Source of the DNA: Callipepla californica brunnescens
Taxonomy: Eukaryota; Chordata; Aves; Galliformes; Odontophoridae
NCBI GenBank assembly: GCA_023055505.1
Contig: JALIRH010000039.1
Location: 3,476,505-3,540,504, forward strand
Reading direction: 5' to 3'
DNA length: 64,000 nucleotides
The number at the start of each line of letters is the position of its first letter. Positions within the stretch are counted from its first letter, which is position 1. Both the position numbers and the translations under genes were made by a program. The notes under the pieces were generated by a model. The model did no database searches, was not told the DNA's origin, and saw nothing but the letters and a program-made list of their open reading frames with translations. Below are positions 38,401 to 50,400 of this stretch, in pieces.

Positions 38401-41400
38401 TGTTGGTAACGACTGAAAGAGCAGAGAAAATGCAAGTATTTGAAAATGATTCTGCTTTTCTCATCTTTCAGAGCAGCTTTACTGGATATATTTGAAACAA
38501 TTGATTTGGATGGGAATGGCCTTCTGAGTCTGGAGGAATACAATTTCTTTGAACTGAGAACTAGTGGTGAGAAATGTGATGAGGAAGCGTGGGCTGTATG
38601 TAGGGGTAAGTCCATTGCTGTGCTTGATGCAGCTACTTAGGGCTATAAATCTACTTGCAAACTGTTGTCTGTTGCCCTCTACTATGTATATAGTTTAGAA
38701 GGACTGAGTATTTTGTAGCCTATACCAAGAATACATGTAGATATTAATGATTTTTTTACTTCTTATTCTTCTAATCTCCTGTCCCTTGTCTTGCTTCATT
38801 CTGGTTTGTGTGCTGCTGTCCTTCTGTTAAGAAAATTCTTCCTATTGCTGATTGCAAAGTTCTATAGATCAAAAATGTTACAGCTGCCAAAAACTACAGG
38901 TTTTCTAAGCACGGATCGTGTAACGAATTGGACTATAACAGATATTCATTGATTTACTCTCCTTTCTGCAACTTAAGCTGATACTGCTTTCATAGCTCAT
39001 AAGGTGTTGAGAGGGGCATTTAATCAGCATGGATAAGATGCTTTAAAACAAGGGCATCTACAGCTTATTATGCTTGCTTAGAAAAGTAGACACTAGGAAA
39101 CAGCAGTTGCAACTATATATTTTCTTCAGATGTAAGCAGTTTTTTTCATTAGAAATCTGTCTCTTAAAGGTTCATATATGGTGTGTCAGTTTGTCCATAT
39201 TGTACTGGATGAGAGCTGTGAGATTTTGAGGCTCTGTAAGTCAGATGAGGAAACTGACAGATAGTGAAGTTTCTTTCAGCTGTGCTTTGCTTTCTGTCTG
39301 CAGATTCATATCATCAATGTTCCTGGACATCCTGCAGCTTGCAGGAGCAATAGTGGGCCACAAACATCAGTTTTGAAGGAGAAAGGAATTCTGTGGCATT
39401 GCTTTAACCCAGCACACATTTACCTCACAACGAGGCTAGAAAAATGTAACCACCACTGGCTGTACGTTGCCCTAATAACACAGAGCATTAAATCAGTGGT
39501 TTCAAAGCATTGGCAGTTTAACTGCAGTGAATGGACAATCTGGAAATTTAGAAGCTGCTGTGTGTAAACTAGAAGTTTCTGTACAAAAAAGAGTTCTTCT
39601 GCAACCCGTATCTGAAATGTCAGCATGCTATGCCATTAAATATCAGCCCATGCCATCTGTTGGATATAACTCCTTTGTAGGCTATGACACGTTGATTCAT
39701 TTAGGCCAAAAAGTACTTAAGATCTGGCAAGTCCTGCCAACTGTTTCTCCCCAGATCACTCAGATATATTGAAGACATTTCCTAAATTATGGAAAGTTCA
39801 TACAAAAATACTTTTCTATAAATCAGTGTCTCTTTCATCCCTTTACATGTTATTCCTCACTTTATGTCTTTGCCAGTGTTAAGCATCTGTGAAGTAGTCT
39901 CGGTGTGAATAGGAGGAGTGTGTGTGTGTGTGTGTGTGTGTGATGTGTTTAAGAGAGGAAAGAGGAGAATATGGTGAATGTATTACCTGGTCGTTAATCA
40001 GCTGAAGGGTTCAGACGAATATTATAAATCTCCACACCAAAGTTACAGCCGTTTATTACAGCATCTGTAGCCTTAGATAGATTTATTAAACTGGTAATCC
40101 CTTTTTAATAATATATAGTGAAGATTTAGCATTGTTATGAAGATGAGAAAGCCATTTTTAAGAATCGCTGACACAAGGACATTTCAATTATGTGTTTGCT
40201 GACATTAGATTGGTCAATCTAGCATATTCTATCAAAAGAGGGGTGCTAGGATTACTGGCATTTTATTGCTTTTTAAGAACTAAGTAAATCACTTCTATAT
40301 CAAGGACCTCAGGCACTAAAGATGCTGGCCCCACCAGGCTTTCATTTCCCATTCCTAATATACCCTACTCTGCAAATCTCAACTGCAACAGATACTGCTA
40401 ACAAAAGACAAAAAAAAAATCAATATGAATTCTTTCTCTTTGGCAATCTCATCCTCTTCTGGCTATACAAAGGGTGCAGTTTCTTGTCACTATCTGACAT
40501 CCACAGCAAAGCTGTGCAAAAGGCTGAGGTAGCTAGTCAAGGGCATTCTTTCCCAAATGATGCTTGGAGAGCCTGAGGCTTCAAGATGGCTCTGTCTTGT
40601 AAATCTCCTTAACATCAACTACAAGTTTGGCTTTGGATGGACAAAGGCTGTTCGCAGAGGGAAAGAAAGTTGAAGTGTTACGTTACTTTTTTTTTTTTTA
40701 AACAGAGAATTTTGATATGAAGAAGAATGAACTAACAAGACAAGGATTTATGGATCTGAATCTCATGGAAGCCAATGATCGTGAAGGGGATCCTAGTGAC
40801 CTTTGGGTCACGTTATTGTCACTGGGCTACAATAAAGCACTAGAAATGACAGAGGTATGATAGCTGTACAGCAAAAGTAAATGCTTTACATACAACTTGC
40901 CACACGTGTTTAATTGCACTGCTGTTTCTGTCCATCATAAATTGACTTTGGTACATCAGTGATTCAACCCAAGCACTGCTGATACAGGGTTTACCTTATG
41001 ATTTTTCAGCCACTGTAGCATTCTGCTTTTTAGAATATCCCTGCTACTGCTGAAAGACAGAATTTATCTTTTGCCTTAGACAAGGCAGTGTTTTGTGGCA
41101 TAGCAGCAGTAGGAATCTTTGGTTGAATCCTTTGAAAAGATTCACACACCTTGCTGGTAAGTGGTGATGGCAAGATAGCAGCACTAAACTGTGACCTGCC
41201 AGCAAACATACACAGTTCAGAACTTGTGCTGTTTAACAAGTCACTTTCCTGACCCAAGCTGCAGCAGAAGCCATCAGTCATGGTACAACAGAAAAGTTAC
41301 TGTAATGCAAACGAGTTATTCCTTCTTAACTTAAAAATTAACACAAATAGATTCTCAGAGAATGAGGTGACGAGAATGGCTTTATAAAGTATTAGAGTGT

Positions 41401-44400
41401 GTTCTATTGGCTGGGCTAAGATAACTGCAACCCCACCCCAAATGTGACTCAGAGCTAGCAATTTTCAGGCGTGGCTGACTGCTGCCTTCACTACAGTGCC
41501 TAGAAGTGTTCAGTGTAACATTGGAATGAGAGAGCTTTGGGTGGCACACTGCTTAAAGGGCCAAGTATTATTTCTCTGACTTTATTGTGTACTTATAGAT
41601 TCTTTTAAAACCATATCAGCATTGGCATTAATAGTTCTTACTAAAGAAAGAAGGTATCTTGAGTGAAGAGGGGAAAAAAATGAAAAAAATAATTAAAGAC
41701 ATAAAATATGTGGATAATTTCATAATTTATCTTTTTGTTGTTGTTGTTGTTTTGTTTTTCCCAAGAAAAGCTGATTTGTTTCTGTTTGTTTGTTTCATCT
41801 GTTAGGTTATTTATTTAGCTTTAGTTAAATTATCTCAAGACCATATGGTTCTACAGTCACCAGATAAAAATGTGTATGAAAGAAAGAAATGCAGACCCAA
41901 AATATCCAGTGTGGTAGAGAGACTTAAGTTGGTTTCACTGAAAATCCTGAGATCGTGGTGAACGATTTCATAAGAAGTAGCACTTCTTTTTTCCTACAAG
42001 TTAGCCTAACGTAGCAACTGCAAAACTGTCTTTCTGCATTTGACCCATAAGAGGGAGCTGTCCTCTAAGAAAGAAGATTTTTGGGGAGGTTTCATCAAGG
42101 TAATTAGTTTCTTTTGGGTATGCTGTGTCTTATATTAGCTTTGGCTTATGGCTGTAGTTCTTGCTTTCCAAAGGACAATGTAGCTTTCTGAATCATTTAG
42201 TTATTCATTTAAGAGGGTATCTCTACTAACTGGTGTCTGGAATTTCACCTCTTAACCTCTTCCTGGATTTTCAAAGATTTGGAGTTTGATATTTCAGGAG
42301 CATCAAGCCTGTCAAGTTTAAGGTGGAGCTGAAAAATCCTAATGGATTCCCGCAGCCTTCTGAAAGAACCCAAGGTGCTGTTAGTCTGAAAAAACAAACT
42401 CCTGCTTGTTAGCTACACTACTCTTAGCTGAGATATTGTAAGAGCAGTGTGCTCTCCAATAAAGGATTTGTTATTCTTGAGTGGAAGGCACCAAACTGCC
42501 AACTGAGTGTACTGGGACTGGCATGAGGAACAGAAATTTGTCCTGGTCTTTCACTCTGTTTGTAAGATCACCACAGCTCTCAGTTTTGAATTTTTAATCT
42601 TTAGTGACATACTTTCATTTGGATAATTTTACTTCAGAGCATATGTGAAAATCCCTAGGAGCTGTGGATGAAAATCTGAAGGAAAAAGCCAAGGATGAAT
42701 TGATGATAAAACTCTTTCTTTGTTGCAGGCATGCCCCTTTGTCATTGACATCTATGCAGAAAAATGCAAGCCCAGAATTAAAGCCATATATCTGGAGGCA
42801 GGCGGATGGCAACTCCACAGGGCTGTTTGCAAGTCTGCTGTTAATAAAGGAGATGCCAAAGTAATGGATGGCTGTGAAAACATAATTGTCTATACCTACA
42901 GAAGTGGCATGAGAATCACTTCTGTTATTGAAAATAAGGTACGGTGTGGTACTTGTGTGAGGTACTTTGTGTAAATGTCTGTTCTTATGTTCTTTGCCTT
43001 CTGTGCTTCGTTTTGGGAATTACATTTTCTGACATCAGTTTTCTGTCTCTAGTTCGTTTAAAAACAAAACAAACAAAACAAACTGCCTGATAGAGATTTC
43101 TCACTGACACGTGACAGGAAATATGGAAGGGGCAAAGCCTCGTCAGTTAAAATTACTAAATATTTTTAATGTTTATAGGAAAGTGGTTTGCATTTGGTGT
43201 GTTTTAGGGGCATGTTGTGGATGAATTGCTAACTTGCTATAGCATCACTGGTTTACTTTGCTATTAATCAGCATGAACAAGCATAAATCCAGGCAAAACT
43301 TGGTGAGATGGAGAGATTTTAAACCCGTTTCTATAGATCTAGATTAATATTCTGTTAATTCTCATGCATTTATAACAGGAACCTTAAGTACATGAATAAC
43401 GTGCAGTAAGATGCTCAACTTAAGATGCTTTAAATCTTAGAAGTTCATAACAAGAAGTGTATTTTTAAATGGGCAAACATACACAAGGGGGCGGGTTGGT
43501 GGACTAATATTAGGACTGGATGCAGAGGTTCTTTGGAGCCACAGGTTTAGAAATGCACTTCGCCCTTTAGGGTAGGTATACTGGAGTTATTTATATGGAT
43601 AGGGGTATGTCAGAGAAGGAGACGAGATCTGTACTGAGACAACTGGCTGCTGGCTGGTTAAAATCACTGACCATTGCCATTTATACCCTTTGGGTTTTGT
43701 ATATAATATAGTTTTGCTCCGCGTTGAGCAGACAGTTACACTTCCCTGAAAATCTCATCAGAGAATTTGTTGGCTGGAGACTTTGCATTGTAAATGTCTG
43801 GAAAGAAGTAATGAAAAGGCGATTTTATGCATCTGCCTTCTAAGCTTCCCGCAGTGCAAGCAGTCTGATTGTATCTTCAGTTATTGTGTTGATGATTTCA
43901 ATGGAAATTATTGGCTTTGTTATTTCTGTAATTAAATTAAGGAAATATGCTAGTTCTTGAGGGATTCTGTTTTTGTCTTTGTCATGGTTTTATGATTTTT
44001 GGTTCTGGTATTCCACATCATAACATCATGTATTGCATTAAGAGTTAAGGAGCTAATACTCCAGCTCCATAGATCATTGATAATTCCAGGTATACCTGCC
44101 TCAGAAGAGAAGAAGAACTACATTCCCCAGAGGACTTTGCGATGCTTTGTATTTTTACGTGTTTTCCGCTCAGAGGGAACAGATAAAAACCCTCAGCGGT
44201 CACGGGACACTCTCTTTCCTTCGGGATCGTCTCAGCAGTGGGTGCTCGCTGCCGTATCGCCTTCAGCGTTAGCGTAAGGCCTTCGGTTTATCGGACACTC
44301 TCTCTTGCTCATTTTATTTGATTTCATTAGCCTCAATTCCAATTATATTGTATTATATTGTGTTATTTTGCTTTTCTGATATCTTATTTAGTAAATTAGC

Positions 44401-47400
44401 TTTCCTCCTCAGATCGTTGCCGCTGTTTTGTTTCTAGGCCCATCTCCCTTTTCCCTTTTCCCTTATTCCTTGCCCTTTCCTGGGGCGTGGGTCCGTGGGT
44501 CCCTCGCACCAATCGTCACGGAACCGGGCCGATCCAGCCCGGTAAACCGTTGACATTTTTGGCGCCCAACGTGGGGCAAACAAGCTGCCTTAGCCGGGCA
44601 GAGACGTACTCTTAGAGTGAATCTCTGTCCTTTGCTAGCAAGCTTATCTGTACTGCAGGTGGTGTACGGCAAAACATGACCTTGAAGTCTGGGCGTACTG
44701 CCAGTTGTTCTGGGATATCTGTAAACTTTTTTGGGTGCTGCTAACTTGTTATAGTAAAGAAAAAAAAATGCTCTCTCTTTTTAAACTGCTCTTAAAGGGG
44801 CTACATTTCATTGCTTTTTCCCTTTTAATGCTCAAAACGTACTGGGGCCTTTTCCCTGAGCACCTGCAAGATCCTGAGAACTTGAGCAGATATTTGAGAC
44901 AGGGATGCTGCGGCTCAGACAGATCTGAGGAGGCCCAAATTATTTGGGGTCTGGCTTATGCCAATCGGACCTTATTCAATACTATCCCAGAGAGGCATAG
45001 AGTTTTTAAAATAGAGCGAGAGAGTCTCCGAGCCGAAAGGGACAGTCTCCAAATTGAGAAAGACAGTCTTTTAGCTGACAATCAGACCCTCCAGACCAAG
45101 AGAGACGCCCTCCAGATCGAGAGAGACACCTTCCGGTCTCAACAAGAAGCTCTCCAGACCAACACGGACGCCCTCCAGTTCGAGAAAGACACCCTCCAGC
45201 CTGAAAGAGATGTCCTCCAGTCCGAACTCAACAACCCTCAGTCTCAACATGATGGTCTCCAGTTTGTGCAACAAGATGGTCTCCAGTTTGTGCAAGATGC
45301 CCTCCAACCTGAAAGAGACACCCTCCTGTCTGAGCGAGATGTCCTCCTGTCTGAACGGTACTCCTTCAGAACTGAGCGAGGTACCTACCAGCCACAATAG
45401 CCCGTGCCCCCCAGCCAGGGGGGGGAAAGGGATAATAGAGTGTATTGGACTGTGTGGATTCGATGGCCTGGCACATCAGAACCACAAAAAAATAAGGCAT
45501 TGGTGGACACTGGTGCACAGTGCACTCTAATGCCCTCGAGTCACCAAAGGACAGAATTAATCTATATTTCTGGGGTGACTGGGGGTTCCCAAGAGCTGAC
45601 CAAGTTGGAGGCTGAAATAAGTCTAACTGGTAAAGATTGGCAAAAACATTCTATTGTGACTGGCCCAGGGGCTCCATGTATACTTGGTATTGATTACCTC
45701 AAAAGGGGATATTTTAAGGATCCCAAAGGGTATCGATGGGCTTTTGGAATAGCTGCTGTGGGCGCAGATAACACTAAGCAGCTCTCTGCTTTGTCTGGCC
45801 TGTCAGAAGATCCGTCTGTTGTAGGGTTGCTACAAGTGGAGGAACAACAGGTACCGATTGCTACAAAAACGGTGCACAGGCGGCAGTACCGCACTAATAG
45901 GGATTCCTTGCTCCCCATTCATAACCTGATTCGTCAGCTAGAGAGCCAGGGAGTGATCAGCAAAACTCACTCCCCGTTTAACAGCCCCATATGGCCAGTG
46001 CGTAAAGCCAGTGGAGAATGGAGGCTGACGGTAGATTATCGTGGCCTGAATGAAGTCACACCCCCACTGAGTGCTGCTGTGCCGGATATGCTTCAACTCC
46101 AGTACGAACTGGAGTCAAAAGCAGCCAAGTGGTATGCCACCATTGACATTGCCAATGCCTTCTTTTCAATTCCTCTGGCCACAGAATGCAGGCCGCAGTT
46201 TGCCTTCACCTGGAGAGGCATTCAGTACACTTGGAACCGTTTGCCCCAGGGGTGGAAGCACAGCCCAACCATTTGCCATGGGTTGATCCAAACTGCATTG
46301 GAACAGGGCGGTGCTCCTGAGCACTTACAATACATTGATGACATCATTGTGTGGGGCAATACAGCAGGGGAAGTTTTCGAGAAAGGAGAGAGAATAATTC
46401 AGATCCTCCTGCGAGCTGGCTTCGCTATTAAACGAAGCAAAGTAAAAGGGCCTGCACAGGAAATTCAGTTCCTGGGAATAAAGTGGCAAGATGGACGTCG
46501 TCACATCCCAACAGATGTGATCGACAAAATTATTGCTATGTCTCCACCCACTAGTAAGACAGAGACCCAAGCTTTTCTGGGTGTAGTGGGCTTTTGGAGA
46601 ATGCATGTTCCAAACTACAGTCTCATTGTGAGCCCTCTCTTTCGGGTAACGCGGAAGAAGAATGATTTTGTATGGGGTCCCGAGCAGCAGCAGGCTTTTG
46701 AGCAAATTAAGCAGGAGATAGCCTGTGCCGTGGCCCTGGGGCCAGTGCGGACGGGACAGGATGTAAAGAACATCCTCTACACTGCTGCTGGAAAGGAAGG
46801 TCCCACTTGGAGTTTGTGGCAAAGAGCTTCTGGAGAGACCCGAGGCCGACCCCTTGGATTCTGGAGTCGAGCATACAGGGGGTCTGAGGAGCGCTACACT
46901 CCAACTGAGAAGGAGATCTTAGCCGCGTACGAGGGGGTTCGAGCTGCTTCCGAGGTAATCGGTACTGAAGCGCAGCTCCTTCTGGCACCTCGACTGCCAG
47001 TGCTGAACTGGATGTTCAAAGGAAAGGTTCCCTCCACCCATCATGCTACTGATGCCACTTGGAGTAAGTGGATTGCGCTGATTACACAGCGAGCTCGGAT
47101 GGGGAACCTCAGTCATCCAGGAATCCTAGAAGTGATCATGGACTGGCCTGAAGGTAAAAAGTTTGGAACAACACCCGCAGAGGAGGTATCACGTGCTAAA
47201 GAGGCCCCGCCATACAATGAATTACCAGACAATGAAAAGAGATATGCCCTGTTCACGGATGGATCGTGTCGGATTGTGGGTAAGCACCGCAGATGGAAAT
47301 CTGCAGTGTGGAGTCCCACACGACAAGTTGCAGAGGCCACTGAAGGAAAAGGAGAATCAAGCCAATTTGCAGAGGTAAAGGCTGTCCAGCTGGCCTTAGA

Positions 47401-50400
47401 TGTTGCTGAACGCGAGAGGTGGCCAGTGCTTTATCTTTACACTGACTCATGGATGGTGGCAAATGCCTTATGGGGGTGGTTACAGCAATGGGAACAAAAT
47501 GGCTGGCAACGGAGGGGTAAACCTATTTGGGCTGCTGAACTGTGGAAAGATATTGCTGCCCGAGTAAAGAATATGGTTGTAAAGGTGCGCCATGTAGATG
47601 CTCATGTTCCTAAAAGCCGAGCAACTGAAGAACAACAGAATAACCATCAGGTAGATAGAGCTGCCAAAGTTAAGATGGCTCAAGTAGACTTGGACTGGCA
47701 ACACAAAAGTGAATTATTTTTAGCTCGATGGGCCCATGAGACCTCGGGCCATCAAGGAAGAGATGCAACATATAAGTGGGCTAGAGACCGAGGGGTGGAC
47801 TTAACTATGGATGCTATTGCACAGGTTATCCATGACTGTGATACATGCGCCACAATTAAACAAGCCAAGAGGATGAAACCTCTTTGGGGGGAAGGGCGAT
47901 GGCAAAAGTATAAATATGGGGAGGCGTGGCAGGTAGATTATATCACCTTGCCACGATCTCGCAATGGTAAATGTTATGTGCTCACCATGGTGGAAGCAAC
48001 CACCGGGTGGCTTGAAACATATGCAGTACCCCATGCTACCGCCCGAAACACCATTCTAGGTCTGGAGAAACAAGTCCTATGGCGACATGGCACTCCAGAA
48101 AGAATTGAGTCAGATAATGGGACTCATTTCAAAAATTCTCTTGTAAGTAATTGGGCCAAAGATCATGGCATTGAATGGATTTATCATATCCCCTATCACG
48201 CACCAGCTTCTGGTAAAATTGAAAGATACAATGGGTTGCTAAAAACCATGTTGAAAGCAATGGGTGGCGGAACATTCAAGCATTGGGAGAAGCATTTGGC
48301 AGAAGCCACCTGGTTGGTCAATACTCGAGGATCCATCAATCGTGATGGTCCTGCCCAATCCAACTCTCTACCTACAGTAGAGGGAGATAAGGTCCCTGTA
48401 GTACATGTAAAGAACATGTTGGGCAAAGCAGTTTGGGTACTTCCAGCTTCTGGAAAGGGCAAACCTCTCCGTGGAACTGTCTTTGCTCAGGGACCTGGAT
48501 CCACTTGGTGGGTGATGCAGAAGAATGGGGATGTTCAGTGTGTACCACAAGGGAATTTGATGCTGGGGGAGTGCAGTCAGTAATTCCATGTATATACTTG
48601 TATATATATGTTGTGTGTGTGTATATCTAATTCATGTTAATCATTGTTCTTCTGTATGTATCAAGCATGATGTAACGATGTGGAATAAGGGGTGGAATGT
48701 CATGGTTTTATGATTTTTGGTTCTGGTATTCCACATCATAACATCATGTATTGCATTAAGAGTTAAGGAGCTAATACTCCAGCTCCATAGATCATTGATA
48801 ATTCCAGGTATACCTGCCTCAGAAGAGAAGAAGAACTACATTCCCCAGAGGACTTTGCGATGCTTTGTATTTTTACGTGTTTTCCGCTCAGAGGGAACAG
48901 ATAAAAACCCTCAGCGGTCACGGGACAGTCTCTTTCCTTCGGGATCGTCTCAGCAGTGGGTGCTCGCTGCCGTATCGCCTTCAGCGTTAGCGTAAGGCCT
49001 TCGGTTTATCGGACACTCTCTCTTGCTCATTTTATTTGATTTCATTAGCCTCAATTCCAATTATATTGTATTATATTGTGTTATTTTGCTTTTCTGATAT
49101 CTTATTTAGTAAATTAGCTTTCCTCCTCAGATCGTTGCCGCTGTTTTGTTTCTAGGCCCATCTCCCTTTTCCCTTTTCCCTTATTCCTTGCCCTTTCCTG
49201 GGGCGTGGGTCCGTGGGTCCCTCGCACCAATCGTCACGGAACCGGGCCGATCCAGCCCGGTAAACCGTTGACAGTCTTGCTTATGTATCTAATTAGTGGG
49301 CAGAGAAAGGTATCTGTCTTGTAACCGTTCCTAGTCAGGATGTGAACTGCAAAGACCTTGCATACAGAGCCTCCATCTTCTCAGAGAATAAGGAGAAACG
49401 AGTCTATACTCCCCTCATTTGTGTGACAAAAGAAATAGTCAATGTGGCATTTCCTGTCTTCCCAAGCGCAAACTTGGTCTAGTAAGCCCTCTCTGCTGGG
49501 TGAATTTCTCTCACCTCCTTCCTGTTGCTTTAATTATCTTCCTGTACGGATAATTCTCTCTATCAAGTGAGGATTTCACCACGCTGCCAGAACACGTGGG
49601 AGATCACGATAACAATGCGATTAACCCTAGATCGTCTTTACATTTCTGCAGGCAAGAATGACCATACTTACACTCAGCTGTCCAAAAATCCTTTGTACTG
49701 TGAGCACCGAAGAGAGGCTAGCAAGGGCTGGCAAAGAGGGGATGGGGCTTCTTGTACGGCATAAGGCTGATTGCTTAAAGTAACTGTGCTTCTGTTCCAT
49801 GCCTCAGTACAGAGGGATTGTTGGACAGCATTGTTTAAGAATCAGATCTCATCTCTCTGCGGAGTGAATAGCAGAGTACAGCAGTGTGCCCTTAGATCCT
49901 GAGCCTGAATATTGCTTGAGGTGAACTTGTGGCCAGATTTTCTGTTACCTCAGCTTTCAGTTTTATATATTGGATCTTTCTTGGAAGTGTTTGCACACCT
50001 TTAGTGAGAGTGTCTGTTCCGTGATTATACTTAAATGAATTCTGCCCAGTATTTCATAAAAGCTCTGTGAAGATTAGCTGCCTTTCTCCAGAGAATGCTT
50101 GGATGAAACCACGAGCAGAAGACTGTGGCAAGTGGCATCTTGATGAGTGTCCCTTACTGTCCTGTGTGTGGAGTATGTGACTGGTGATAGTCCAAGCAAG
50201 GAATGCTGGTCATATATGAAAGAAAATGAAACATGAAAAGTGCTCCTACTCCTCACACGGGGTATTTCACTTCAGAACTTAACTTAAATTCTCACATAGT
50301 TGATGATAATTGAAGAACATATCACATGAGCTCCTAAAGAAATGGCCCCTTGCTATAGGGATAGGGTTTTTGAAAGCCAGAATGCCTGTATGATATCAGG

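Larger units (their letters stand above)
43980..49273 (+). mobile_element. Complete young LTR retroelement (endogenous retrovirus, env-less)
   Basis: A 5,294-bp provirus-like element in sense orientation inside an EFCAB7 intron. Parts in order: 5' LTR 43980-44555, Lys-type primer binding site 44560-44577, coiled-coil ORF in the gag position 44768-45400, UAG, protease-RT-RNase H-integrase ORF 45401-48583, purine-rich tract, 3' LTR 48698-49273, all flanked by the 5-bp duplication GTCTT. The LTRs have equal length and one visible mismatch, so insertion is recent. No env: only 114 bases separate the pol stop from the 3' LTR. No zinc-knuckle or capsid motif was seen in the gag position. Family is unresolved: the primer site is the tRNA-Lys1,2 type used by spumaviruses and several betaretrovirus-like groups, the 5-bp duplication and lack of env recall ERV-L, and a coiled-coil first ORF recalls the chicken ENS-1/ERNI family (from memory). 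Confidence 0.96.

Noticed and set aside
43999..44277. 92-codon open frame present in both LTRs
   Set aside because: Starts at a non-ATG codon, spans promoter and U5 sequence and has no recognisable content.
46325..46822. 165-codon minus-strand ORF within pol
   Set aside because: Antisense shadow of the reverse transcriptase coding region.
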